Assembly (NCBI GenBank): GCA_964410665.1
Contig: CAYPIE010000008.1
Span: 56,884-120,883 of the forward strand
From: CAYPIE01 sp964410665
Lineage (GTDB): Bacteria > Planctomycetota > Planctomycetia > Gemmatales > Gemmataceae
Length of the DNA: 64,000 bases
Direction of reading: 5' to 3'
Positions 28,952 through 37,728 of the stretch are shown here, one piece after another. Numbering within the stretch: position 1 is the first letter of the stretch; the number at the start of each line of letters is the position of its first letter. The position numbers and the translations under genes were made by a program. The notes under the pieces were generated by a model, which was not told where the DNA came from, searched no databases, and saw nothing but the letters and a program-made list of their open reading frames with translations.

Positions 28952-29328
28952 GCCCCTCCGTAACTCATGGTAAGCGGCCGCTGCCTGCAGAGTGTCAAGA
29001 AGATCCAGAGGATCCCGGGCAGGCTGCTGAACGCCCAAAACCATCCCCCATTTGTACCGCCGACGATGGGAAAGAACACCGTTGCCGCGATCAGCACCAA
29101 GATACCCCCGGCTAACTCCCAACGCCAACCCACCAGTAGTCCGGTGAGAAAGATCAGATGAACGAGGTGCAGGCCCAGGACCTCCACGGCCGGCCATTCC
29201 CGAGGCGGTCGGATGAACCACTCGGACGTATGCTCCAGGAAAAAGGCTCCCCAGAAGAGCAACAGGCCCGCTGCCCACAATCGAGCCATCCAGCGGATCA
29301 CGAATGTCAGGCGGGCGTCTCGTCTCAA
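28948..29328 (-). CDS. small membrane protein inside the hox operon
   Basis: 126 residues with about four hydrophobic segments (about 14-32, 45-66, 70-88, 95-112) and charged ends. The start is TTG at 29328, supported by GAGGG seven bases upstream; ATG at 29289 is the alternative and would drop 13 residues. It overlaps hoxH by 4 bp and lies 20 bp after hoxY, so it is an integral operon member. I do not recognise the family. It resembles small DoxX/quinol-like four-helix proteins only in shape. A role as membrane tether or maturation helper is speculation. Confidence 0.8.
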   Translation of the reverse strand: MRRDARLTFVIRWMARLWAAGLLLFWGAFFLEHTSEWFIRPPREWPAVEVLGLHLVHLIFLTGLLVGWRWELAGGILVLIAATVFFPIVGGTNGGWFWAFSSLPGILWIFLTLCRQRPLTMSYGGA

Positions 29329-29348
29329 CTTCGCACCCTCGTCCTACT

Positions 29349-29888
29349 CTAGCCGAATTTCCGCTCAGCGACCTCGAGTTGCACCGGTCTGCCCTGAATG
29401 AGGGCTTCGACGGCTTGCCGAATCCGGTCCGCGGGTGGTGGGCAACCAGGTAAATAAACCTCCACGGGTACGACCTGATGCACCGGGTAGACCTGCTCGA
29501 GTAACGGCGGTACGACTTCCCCTTCAGGGACTTGGGCGTGGAGATCCCCTCGCTCGAGGTAGCTCGCCTTGATCACTTCCAGAGGTCGGCCTAGTGGGTT
29601 GCGCAAGGCCGTCACATTCCCGGTGACCGCACAGTCCCCAAACGCCACGATGGCCTTACTCCGCTGACGGACAATCTGGACCATTTCCAGATTGTCTTGG
29701 TTGGCCACCGCCCCCTCGATAAGGGTAACGTCCACCCCCTCGGGAAACACTTTGGTGTCGACCAACGGGCTATAAACGAGCTCGGCGAGCCCGGCGAGCT
29801 CCATCAGCCACTCATCCAGGTCCAGAAACGACATGTGACAGCCCGAACAACCACCGAGCCATACCGTCGCCAGTTTTACTCGCTCCAT
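29349..29888 (-). CDS. hoxY: NAD-linked [NiFe]-hydrogenase small subunit
   Basis: 179 residues from ATG 29888, overlapping the hoxU end by 13 bp. Cysteines for the proximal [4Fe-4S] cluster are in WLGGCSGCHMSF near residue 12, FGDCAVTGN near 88 and LPGCPPPADRI near 150. No twin-arginine signal is present, as expected for a cytoplasmic group 3 enzyme. It passes electrons between the HoxH active site and the diaphorase part. Confidence 0.95.
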   Translation of the reverse strand: MERVKLATVWLGGCSGCHMSFLDLDEWLMELAGLAELVYSPLVDTKVFPEGVDVTLIEGAVANQDNLEMVQIVRQRSKAIVAFGDCAVTGNVTALRNPLGRPLEVIKASYLERGDLHAQVPEGEVVPPLLEQVYPVHQVVPVEVYLPGCPPPADRIRQAVEALIQGRPVQLEVAERKFG

Positions 29889-30586
29889 TCGCGTTTCTCC
29901 CGCGCCGCAATCAGTCGGATCAAACCGTTGCGGTCGTGCTCCATACTGCCCACCGAGGATCCCTGGCGGAACAGCGCTCCGACCGGGCAGGCCTGGACAC
30001 ATTTGCCACAGGAAGTACAACTGATGGCCTCCCCCCATGGCACATTCAGGTCGGCCGTCACCCAAGAGTGGGTGCCGCGACCAGCGATATCCCAGGTATG
30101 AGCACCCTCGATCGCATCACAGACACGCACACAACGGGTGCATAAAATACATCGGTTGTGGTCTAGGCCGAATCGCTCATGGGTCAGATCCACCGACCAC
30201 TGGGGCGAAAGATAGTCAAAGCGGACATGGTCGACCCCCAAGGACGCGGCCAAGTCCTGCAATTCACAATGGCCGTTGACGACACACACCGAACAGATGT
30301 GATTCCGTTCGGCCATGAGTAGCTCCACTATCATCCGCCGATACACACTGAGTTCTTCACTCTGCGTCCGAACCTCCATCCCTTCGGTCGCTTTGGTACA
30401 GCAGGCGGGTAGTAGTCGCTTGCCCACGTGGACGAGGCAGAGCCGACAAGAACCGACTTCCTCCAGCCCGTCCAGATGGCACAGGGTGGGTAGCAAGATG
30501 CCATTCTCCGTCGCCACCTCCAGCAGGGTTGCCTCACCCGAGGTGCTGACGAGCCGTCCGTCCAAGTTTAAAGTTATTGCCGTCAT
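29876..30586 (-). CDS. hoxU: hydrogenase diaphorase Fe-S subunit
   Basis: 236 residues, similar to the N-terminus of complex I NuoG. A [2Fe-2S] domain (cysteines in LCHLDGLEEVGSCRLC and ACC, about 35-65) is followed by the His/Cys [4Fe-4S] binding region NHICSVCVVNGHCELQ near 95, and then two [4Fe-4S] ferredoxin motifs, CILCTRCVRVC near 147 and CTSCGKCVQACP near 190. It lies 12 bp downstream of hoxF. Confidence 0.95.
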   Translation of the reverse strand: MTAITLNLDGRLVSTSGEATLLEVATENGILLPTLCHLDGLEEVGSCRLCLVHVGKRLLPACCTKATEGMEVRTQSEELSVYRRMIVELLMAERNHICSVCVVNGHCELQDLAASLGVDHVRFDYLSPQWSVDLTHERFGLDHNRCILCTRCVRVCDAIEGAHTWDIAGRGTHSWVTADLNVPWGEAISCTSCGKCVQACPVGALFRQGSSVGSMEHDRNGLIRLIAAREKREWSE

Positions 30587-30598
30587 GAGTTTCTCGGC

Positions 30599-32233
30599 TC
30601 AAGTCAATGGTAGTGCGCGACGGTGGTTCGCTAACCCAGTGGCGGAGGGATCCACCAGACGATTCGTATATTCTTCGCGGAAAAACCGCAGAGTACTTAA
30701 CACGGGATTCGGAGCCGACTGACCCAAGCCACATAAACTGGTCGCTCCAACCATGCGGCAAAGCGATTCCAGTTGCTCCAAATCCGACGAAGTCGCTACC
30801 CCGGCACTGATACGACTTAATAAGCGGTGCATTTGAACCGTGCCCGCACGGCAAGGAATACATTTGCCACACGACTCATCCATGCAAAACTCCATGAAAT
30901 AGCGTGCAACATCGACCAAATCCGTGCTCTCGTCCATGACAATCATGCCACCAGAACCCATGATCGAACCAAGCGACCGTAGAGACTCATAGTCGACGGG
31001 TCGGTCGAGCTCAGACGCGGGAATACAGCCCCCCGAAGGACCGCCGGTTTGCACCGCTTTGATCGCCTGGCCGTCGGGAGTCCCTCCACCAATCTCTTCC
31101 ACAATCGTTCGCAGCGGCATGCCCATGGGTACCTCGACCAGCCCAGTGTTGCGAACTTTCCCCGCTAAGGCAAATACCTTGGTACCAGTGCTTGTGGGTG
31201 TACCAATGTTGGCGAACCACTCCGCACCGCGTGCTAATATGGCAGGCACATTGGCAAAGGTTTCAACGTTGTTGATCAAGGTCGGCTGTCCCCACAAGCC
31301 GACTTCCGAGGGATACGGAGGACGCGGGCGTGGCACACCCCGTCCGCCCTCGATCGAGGCGATTAAGGCGGTCTCCTCACCACACACAAACGCCCCGGCG
31401 CCGATGCGTAGATCGATGCGAAAATTAAAAGGCGTTTCAAAAATCTGACTACCAAGCAAGCCATGCTTCCGTGCCTGTTTGATTGCCTTCTCGAGCCGAT
31501 GGACAGCTAACGGGTACTCACCACGGACATAAATAAACCCTTGGTTAGCGCCAACCGCGTAAGCCGCAATGGCCATCCCTTCGAGTACTCGGTGGGGGTC
31601 GCTCTCCAGGATCACCCGGTCCATAAACGCTCCCGGGTCCCCCTCATCTGCATTGCAGATGACATACTTCTGGCCAGGTGGCATCTTTGCGACCAGGCCC
31701 CATTTCACACCGGTGGGATAACCCGCCCCACCACGACCGCGTAGACCACTATGCTCCACCGTGGCAATCACATCCTCGGGTGTCCATTCTCGCAAGCATT
31801 GGTGAAGTGCGACATAGGCACCTGCGGCAATTGACGATTCAATCGCTTCCGGATTGATCACTCCGGTCTGTTCCAGAACGACCGAACTTTGTTTGCGGAA
31901 AAAGGGCGATTCCGGGTCGACGGGCTGGGCATCCGTCGGACCATCGAAAAGAGAAGCGACCAGAGAAGCGGCTTGGGTTGGTTGCAACTTGCCAAACATC
32001 GCTCCCGAAGGTTCGAGCCGGACCAGCGGCCCCTCACAGCAAAGCCTGAGACAACCCACCGGTCGTACCTCGACCTGGTCTTGGGCCCCGGCCGTCTCGA
32101 CCGCCCGCTCGAGTGAATCCAACACGGTCAGCGAACCCGATGACGTACAGCTCGAGGCCACACAACAGCGGATTTGATATGGCCGTTGCTGGCGGCCCTG
32201 TTCGCCGATGGCTTTAAGTTCCGATAGGTTCAC
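30599..32233 (-). CDS. hoxF: hydrogenase diaphorase flavoprotein subunit (NADH-binding)
   Basis: 544 residues, NuoF-like. The N-terminal thioredoxin-like [2Fe-2S] region has RCCVASSCTSSGS and VGCLRLCCEGP; GRGGAGYPTGVKWGL binds NADH and GAGAFVCGEETALIASIEG binds FMN; ESCGKCIPCRAGT holds a [4Fe-4S] cluster. GTG 32233 was chosen because AGGAG lies ten bases upstream; the longer GTG at 32254 would overlap hoxE by 41 bp. The protein exchanges electrons with NAD(H). Confidence 0.95.
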   Translation of the reverse strand: MNLSELKAIGEQGRQQRPYQIRCCVASSCTSSGSLTVLDSLERAVETAGAQDQVEVRPVGCLRLCCEGPLVRLEPSGAMFGKLQPTQAASLVASLFDGPTDAQPVDPESPFFRKQSSVVLEQTGVINPEAIESSIAAGAYVALHQCLREWTPEDVIATVEHSGLRGRGGAGYPTGVKWGLVAKMPPGQKYVICNADEGDPGAFMDRVILESDPHRVLEGMAIAAYAVGANQGFIYVRGEYPLAVHRLEKAIKQARKHGLLGSQIFETPFNFRIDLRIGAGAFVCGEETALIASIEGGRGVPRPRPPYPSEVGLWGQPTLINNVETFANVPAILARGAEWFANIGTPTSTGTKVFALAGKVRNTGLVEVPMGMPLRTIVEEIGGGTPDGQAIKAVQTGGPSGGCIPASELDRPVDYESLRSLGSIMGSGGMIVMDESTDLVDVARYFMEFCMDESCGKCIPCRAGTVQMHRLLSRISAGVATSSDLEQLESLCRMVGATSLCGLGQSAPNPVLSTLRFFREEYTNRLVDPSATGLANHRRALPLT

Positions 32234-32717
32234 GGATGTCCCACTCCTCGGCACGTCGTTGTGTTTCCTCGACGCTGAGATGGCCAGTCACTGAGCCGTC
32301 GAGGATCCCCACCGGGGCCAGGCCACACGCCCCCACACAGCGGGCCGTGGCCAGAGAAATCTTCCCGTCCCCGCGCGTCTCCCCGGCTTTGACGCCCCAG
32401 ATGGTTTCCAGTTGGGCCAGCAAGTCCGCGGCCCCTTTGACATAGCAAGCCGTTCCCATACAGATCGTGCAGGTATGCTCCCCGCGTGGTTTGAGCGAAA
32501 ACAGGTGGTAAAAAGTGGCCACCCCGTACACCCGACTTGGGGGCAGCTTCAGTTCACGGGCAATCCAGCGTAGCCGATCGAGGCTCAGATAGCCAAACAG
32601 CTCCTGGGCCTTGTGCAGCACCTCAATCAGGGCGTCGGGCCGGTAATGATGACGCTTCAGGGTGGCGGTTAACAACAACCCACGCGGGTCACGGGTGGTT
32701 TCGGTGTTCGTTGCCAT
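32214..32717 (-). CDS. hoxE: hydrogenase diaphorase subunit, NuoE-like
   Basis: 167 residues. Four cysteines, CTICMGTAC near 82-90 and CVGACG near 127-131, bind a [2Fe-2S] cluster. The helical N-terminus (VLHKAQELFGYLSLDRLRWIARELKLP) is typical of NuoE/HoxE. It is the first gene of the hoxEFUYHW operon; its promoter must lie in the 195 bp shared with the divergent oxidoreductase gene. Confidence 0.95.
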   Translation of the reverse strand: MATNTETTRDPRGLLLTATLKRHHYRPDALIEVLHKAQELFGYLSLDRLRWIARELKLPPSRVYGVATFYHLFSLKPRGEHTCTICMGTACYVKGAADLLAQLETIWGVKAGETRGDGKISLATARCVGACGLAPVGILDGSVTGHLSVEETQRRAEEWDIREPIGT

Positions 32718-32912
32718 GGTGCGTTCCCACTACATTTCTGGTCGACATGGTCATGCTAGACCAAGGAACCCGCGCAGCAAGTCAGAGGAATCCGGTGCCG
32801 CGTGTAGGGAAAATCCTGATAGAAAGCGAGGAGTTCACCTGACGTGACACCGCCCCCTTTGGAACTAGGATAAGCCCCGGGTTTGATGGTCGATTGTTGG
32901 GGGAGACAGCAT
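32718..32912. promoter_or_regulatory. divergent promoter region hoxE / pyruvate:ferredoxin oxidoreductase
   Basis: 195 bp containing both outward promoters. An imperfect inverted repeat TGGTC...GACCA lies at about 32739-32763. GGGGGAG at 32899-32905 is the ribosome-binding site of the oxidoreductase gene. I could not assign a sigma-54 or a clear sigma-70 element. The shared region suggests coordinated control of both units. Confidence 0.45.
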
Positions 32913-35900
32913 ATGGCGGGATCGCAAGCAATTATCGATGGAAATGAGGCGGTCGCAAGGATGGCCTATGCTCTCAACGAAGTGATCGCCATCTATCCAA
33001 TCACACCGGCCTCGCCCATGGGGGAATGGGCCGATCAATGGGCAAGCGCTGGCCAGCCGAATGCCTGGGGACTTGTCCCCGAAGTAGTCGAGATGCAGAG
33101 TGAAGCCGGGGCTTCCGGGGCAATGCATGGGTCGCTCCAAAGCGGGGCCCTCACCACCACCTTCACCGCCTCACAGGGCCTGTTGTTGATGATGCCGGTG
33201 ATGTACAAGATCGCCGGCGAACTCACCCCGGCGGTAATTCATGTCGCCGCCCGCTCAGTTGCCGCTCATGCTCTGTCGATCTTCTGTGATCACTCTGACG
33301 TTATGGCGATGCGTCCGACTGGCTTTGCCCAACTGACCTCCGCTTCGGTTCAGGAGGCTGCCGACTTTGCGGTCATCGCCCAGGTTGCCAGTCTGGAGTC
33401 GCGAATCCCGTTTTTGCACTTTTTTGATGGTTTTCGCACTTCGCATGAGGTCCGTCGGGTCGATCTTCCCGACAGCAAAATCCTGCAGGCCATGGTCAAC
33501 CCTGAATCGATTCGCGCTCACCGACAACGGGCCCTGACTCCCGACCGCCCTGTCATTCGCGGCACGGCCCAGAATCCCGATGTCTTCTTCCAAGCCCGTG
33601 AAGCGGTTAATCCCTTCTATCATGCCTGCCCCACCGTAGTCCAGGCGGTGATGGACCGTTTTGCTGAACATACTGGCCGACACTATCGGCTGTTTGACTA
33701 TGTCGGTGCCCCCGATGCCGAGCGGGTCATCGTGGCCATGGGCTCGGCCCTCGAAACGATCGAGGAGACGGTCGATGCCTTGTGTCAACGTGGCGAGAAG
33801 GTCGGGCTGCTCAAGGTCCGGCTATATCTGCCGTTCTGTGTTGCCTCGTTCCTCAACGCCCTGCCCGCCACTACCCGGATGCTGGCCGTGCTCGATCGGA
33901 CCAAGGAGCCAGGTGCCGTGGGAGAACCCTTGTATTTGCAACTGCTTGCTGCCCTGCATGAACGGCCAAGTCCCATACCCATCCCCCGGATCATCGGCGG
34001 ACGTTATGGTTTGTCGTCGAAGGAGTTTACGCCAGCGATGGTCAAGGCAGTCTTCGAGGAATGCCGCCAGGACACGCCTCGGAATCACTTTACAGTAGGC
34101 ATTCACGATGATGTGACCCATTCTAGCTTGCCCTATGACCCGCAGTTCTCGGCCGAACATCCTCAGACCACTCGAGCCATCTTCTGGGGACTTGGTTCCG
34201 ATGGTACGGTCGGGGCGAACAAAAACTCGATCAAAATCATCGGCGATCATACCGACCTACATATCCAGGGCTACTTTGTGTATGACTCCAAAAAGTCTGG
34301 CTCGGTCACCGTCTCGCACCTACGTTTCGGCCCTCACCCGATTCGCTCGGAATATTTGATCGACAAGGCATCCTTCGTCGCCTGCCACCAGTTCCCGTTC
34401 CTTGAACAGCTCGATGTGCTCGATCCGGCCGTGGAGGGAGCGACGTTTTTGCTCAATAGTCCCTACGGACCGGATGAGGTCTGGGATCACCTTCCGAAGT
34501 CGATCCAACAACAAATTTTGGACAAACGTCTCAAGTTCTTTGTCATCGATGCATTTGGTCTGGCACGGGAGTTGGGACTGGGAAGACGAATTAACACCAT
34601 TATGCAGATGTGCTTCTTTGCCTTGGCCGAGCTACTGCCGCAAGACAAGGCCGCCGACGCCGTCAAAAAAGCCATCGAAGCAACTTATGGCAAACGCGGT
34701 CCGGCCGTGGTTGCGCGGAATCATGCGGCGGTGGATATGGCCCTCAATCACTTGCACGAAGTAGCGCTGACCGGACGGGGGGTAAACGGTCCCGCTCGGT
34801 CAGTTCGCATTCCGTTGGATGCACCCGAGTTCGTCCGCACAGTCACGGCACCGCTGATTGCCCGGAAAGGGGACGATCTGCCCGTCAGTGCCTTGCCTCC
34901 CGATGGGACCTTTCCGACCGGCACTACCAAATGGGAAAAGCGGAACATCGCCGATATGATCCCGGAATGGGATCCGAACATTTGCATTCAATGTGGAAAG
35001 TGTGTCCTCGTTTGCCCACACGGGGTCATTCGTGGGAAGACCTATGAGGTCAGTGTCTTAGAGGACGCGCCCGAGGGCTTCCTGTCGACCAAAGCCCGCT
35101 GGCCAGGCATGGAGGGCCGAGGCTATACCCTGCAGGTGGCAGCGGAAGACTGTACCGGCTGCTCCGTCTGCGTCGAAGTCTGTCCGGTGAAAAACAAAAG
35201 CGAAGTTCGCCTCAAGGCGATCAATATGAAACCCGCTGCCACCCTGCTTGAGAAGGAACGCCGCAACTGGGACTTTTTCCTGAGCATTCCTGACCCCGCC
35301 AGGGATACGCTGCGGCTGAACAACGTCAAGGATGTCCAACTGGCCGAGCCCCTGTTCGAGTTCTCCGGAGCGTGTGCGGGCTGCGGCGAAACGCCATATG
35401 TCAAGCTGATGAGCCAGATGTTCGGCGATCGTGCCCTGGTGGCCAATGCAACTGGCTGTTCCTCGATTTATGGCGGGAATCTACCCACCACGCCCTGGAG
35501 CACCGATCGCCATGGCCGAGGACCGGCCTGGTCCAACTCGTTGTTTGAAAACAATGCCGAGTTTGGTCTGGGGATGCGTCTGGCGGTGGATAAACAAGCC
35601 GACCGTGCCCGCACCTTGCTACCTCGCTTTACCGACTCCCTGGGTGAGACCCTGATTCTAGACCTGTTGGGTGCCGATCAGTCGAGCGAAGCGGGACTCG
35701 CCGCGCAACGCGGCCGGGTCGCCGAGGTCAAACGCCAACTCGCCCATCGTACCGAGCCGGAAGCGCTGGAGCTGTTGGGCACCATCGATATGCTCGTCCG
35801 CAAGAATGTGTGGGTGATCGGGGGTGATGGCTGGGCCTACGATATTGGTTTCGGTGGACTGGACCATTTGTTGGCCTCAAGCTTCGATGTCAATGTGTTG

Positions 35901-36479
35901 CTGCTCGATACCGAGGTCTACTCCAACACCGGGGGGCAGATGTCCAAGGCGACGCCCCGTGGTGCAGTTGCCAAATTTGCCGCCGGCGGGAAACCAACGC
36001 CGAAAAAGGACTTGGCCATGATCGCCATGACCTATGGCAGTGCTTATGTCGCTCAGGTGGCGATGGGAGCCGACGACCGTCAAACCCTGCAAGCCTTTCA
36101 AGAGGCCGAGGCCTATCCCGGGCCCTCACTGATCATTGCTTACAGCCAGTGCATTGCCCACGGCTATGACTTGGCCCACGGCATGGACCAACAACGCGCT
36201 GCGGTCCGCTCCGGTCACTGGCCTCTGCTGCGTTACCATCCCGACCGTGTTCAGGAAGGACTGAACCCACTCGAACTTGACTCGAAGAAACCCGATTTAT
36301 CCCTCCGTGACTATATCCGCAATGAAACCCGCTATACAATGCTCGCTCAGAGCGATCCGCGGGCTGCCGCCGAATTGCTCAAGCTCGCCAGTGAGGACGT
36401 CAAGTCTCGCCGACGCTTCTACGAGCATCTTGCCGCCATGCCGGTCGCTGATGGCCGCCACCAGGAGTCTGCTCGATGA
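32913..36479 (+). CDS. nifJ: pyruvate:ferredoxin (flavodoxin) oxidoreductase
   Basis: 1188 residues, the length of the single-chain enzyme. Order: pyrimidine-binding domain (IYPITPASPMGEWAD near residue 27), gamma domain, two ferredoxin clusters (CIQCGKCVLVCPHG and CTGCSVCVEVCPVK, about 690-765), the proximal-cluster CAGCGETPYVKL, and the TPP domain (GDGWAYDIGFGGLDH, YSNTGGQMSKATPRG). It oxidises pyruvate and CoA to acetyl-CoA, CO2 and reduced ferredoxin. Start 32913 is set by GGGGGAG seven bases upstream. Confidence 0.95.
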   Translation: MAGSQAIIDGNEAVARMAYALNEVIAIYPITPASPMGEWADQWASAGQPNAWGLVPEVVEMQSEAGASGAMHGSLQSGALTTTFTASQGLLLMMPVMYKIAGELTPAVIHVAARSVAAHALSIFCDHSDVMAMRPTGFAQLTSASVQEAADFAVIAQVASLESRIPFLHFFDGFRTSHEVRRVDLPDSKILQAMVNPESIRAHRQRALTPDRPVIRGTAQNPDVFFQAREAVNPFYHACPTVVQAVMDRFAEHTGRHYRLFDYVGAPDAERVIVAMGSALETIEETVDALCQRGEKVGLLKVRLYLPFCVASFLNALPATTRMLAVLDRTKEPGAVGEPLYLQLLAALHERPSPIPIPRIIGGRYGLSSKEFTPAMVKAVFEECRQDTPRNHFTVGIHDDVTHSSLPYDPQFSAEHPQTTRAIFWGLGSDGTVGANKNSIKIIGDHTDLHIQGYFVYDSKKSGSVTVSHLRFGPHPIRSEYLIDKASFVACHQFPFLEQLDVLDPAVEGATFLLNSPYGPDEVWDHLPKSIQQQILDKRLKFFVIDAFGLARELGLGRRINTIMQMCFFALAELLPQDKAADAVKKAIEATYGKRGPAVVARNHAAVDMALNHLHEVALTGRGVNGPARSVRIPLDAPEFVRTVTAPLIARKGDDLPVSALPPDGTFPTGTTKWEKRNIADMIPEWDPNICIQCGKCVLVCPHGVIRGKTYEVSVLEDAPEGFLSTKARWPGMEGRGYTLQVAAEDCTGCSVCVEVCPVKNKSEVRLKAINMKPAATLLEKERRNWDFFLSIPDPARDTLRLNNVKDVQLAEPLFEFSGACAGCGETPYVKLMSQMFGDRALVANATGCSSIYGGNLPTTPWSTDRHGRGPAWSNSLFENNAEFGLGMRLAVDKQADRARTLLPRFTDSLGETLILDLLGADQSSEAGLAAQRGRVAEVKRQLAHRTEPEALELLGTIDMLVRKNVWVIGGDGWAYDIGFGGLDHLLASSFDVNVLLLDTEVYSNTGGQMSKATPRGAVAKFAAGGKPTPKKDLAMIAMTYGSAYVAQVAMGADDRQTLQAFQEAEAYPGPSLIIAYSQCIAHGYDLAHGMDQQRAAVRSGHWPLLRYHPDRVQEGLNPLELDSKKPDLSLRDYIRNETRYTMLAQSDPRAAAELLKLASEDVKSRRRFYEHLAAMPVADGRHQESAR

Positions 36480-37489
36480 CTGATCTGTCGACTTCTTATT
36501 TGGGATTGAGACTACGCAATCCGGTTGTCTGCTCCTCATCACCCTTATGTGAACACCTTGGCCAACTCCAGGCCATGGACGAGGCGGGGGCGGGGGCGAT
36601 TGTGCTGCACTCGCTGTTTGAGGAGCAAATCGAACGAGAATCCCTCGATCTAAACCAGTTTCTCGATTACGGCGCGGAAAGCTATGCCGAATCGCTCAGC
36701 TATCTACCGGACCTCGGCAGCTATCACCTCGGGCCGGATGGCTACTTGGACCATATTCAACGCGCCAAACAGCTGGTGAATATCCCGATCATTGCCAGTC
36801 TGAATGCCGAATCCTTTGGCGGGTGGACACGTTATGCACGCCTGATCCAAGAAGCTGGGGCTGATGCGTTGGAGCTCAATGTCTACCGCATCCCTACCGC
36901 TCGAGATCTGACCAGCTCCCAGATCGAACAAGAGCTCATCGAGATTGTTCGCGCTGTGGCCTCCGAAGTAGACATTCCTCTTGCCGTCAAACTTAGCCCC
37001 TTTTACACCGCCCCTGCGGCGCTTGCCGAGCAGCTTCATCAAGCCGGGGCCGCTGGACTGGTGTTGTTTAACCGCTTTTATCAACCCGACTTCGACATTG
37101 ATGCCCTGGAGGTCAAGCCTGAACTCAAGCTAAGTCAACCTGGAGAACTGCTCTTACGTCTGCATTGGATCGCGATTCTCTTTGGCGAGGTCCCCACCGA
37201 TTTGGCCGTCACCGGCGGGGTCCATTCCGAGCGTGAGTTGATCAAGGCGGTCATGGCTGGAGCAGCTGCAACTATGATGACCTCCGCCCTACTCGAGAAT
37301 GGCATCGACCATATCCGTACGCTGCTCGAAGCGGTGCGCCTGTGGATGCAGGAACACCATTATGAATCGATTGAGCAGATGCGCGGCAGCATGAGCATGC
37401 GTCGGGTGAGCGATCCCTCTGCTTTTGAGCGGGGCAATTACCTCAAGGTATTGCGATCCTATCGACCCAGGTCCACGCTACCGGGCTGA
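36476..37489 (+). CDS. dihydroorotate dehydrogenase-like flavoprotein
   Basis: 337 residues with a PyrD-like TIM barrel: LGLRLRNPVVCSSSPL at the N-terminus, NIPIIASLNAESFGGW near 102, VDIPLAVKLSPFY near 165 and LAVTGGVHSERELIKA near 245. Some catalytic residues of true pyrimidine enzymes are not obvious, and genes of this type are often found next to pyruvate:ferredoxin oxidoreductase. It overlaps that gene by 4 bp (ATGA), so they form an operon; it may act as an auxiliary flavoprotein there. Confidence 0.85.
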   Translation: MTDLSTSYLGLRLRNPVVCSSSPLCEHLGQLQAMDEAGAGAIVLHSLFEEQIERESLDLNQFLDYGAESYAESLSYLPDLGSYHLGPDGYLDHIQRAKQLVNIPIIASLNAESFGGWTRYARLIQEAGADALELNVYRIPTARDLTSSQIEQELIEIVRAVASEVDIPLAVKLSPFYTAPAALAEQLHQAGAAGLVLFNRFYQPDFDIDALEVKPELKLSQPGELLLRLHWIAILFGEVPTDLAVTGGVHSERELIKAVMAGAAATMMTSALLENGIDHIRTLLEAVRLWMQEHHYESIEQMRGSMSMRRVSDPSAFERGNYLKVLRSYRPRSTLPG

Positions 37490-37612
37490 GCGCGACCGCG
37501 GATTGGCAACCTTGTCCTGACTCGGGAACCTATCTAAAGGGGGGTGATTGCTTGATGTACGCTTAGGCTCAGACACCTCCCCGAGTCTACCCGAGTTCTG
37601 ATCGAATCCTGC

Positions 37613-37672
37613 CAGGATTGTCTGCGTGGTGCTCAAACCCAAGAACTGCTGAGCAGCACGCAGACAATCCTG
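37613..37672. terminator. 60-nt hairpin between convergent genes
   Basis: Left arm 37613-37635 pairs with right arm 37650-37672 over 23 positions with one mismatch, around a 14-nt loop. The sequence lies between the stops of the PyrD-like gene (+) and the GT39-like gene (-), so it could act as a bidirectional terminator. There is no T run. The length of the stem also fits a small dispersed palindromic repeat. Confidence 0.6.
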
Positions 37673-37728
37673 ACAGCGAACAGGGCCAATGAGTTGCCCA
37701 AGAATGAGACACTCCTTACCGTTCCCGC

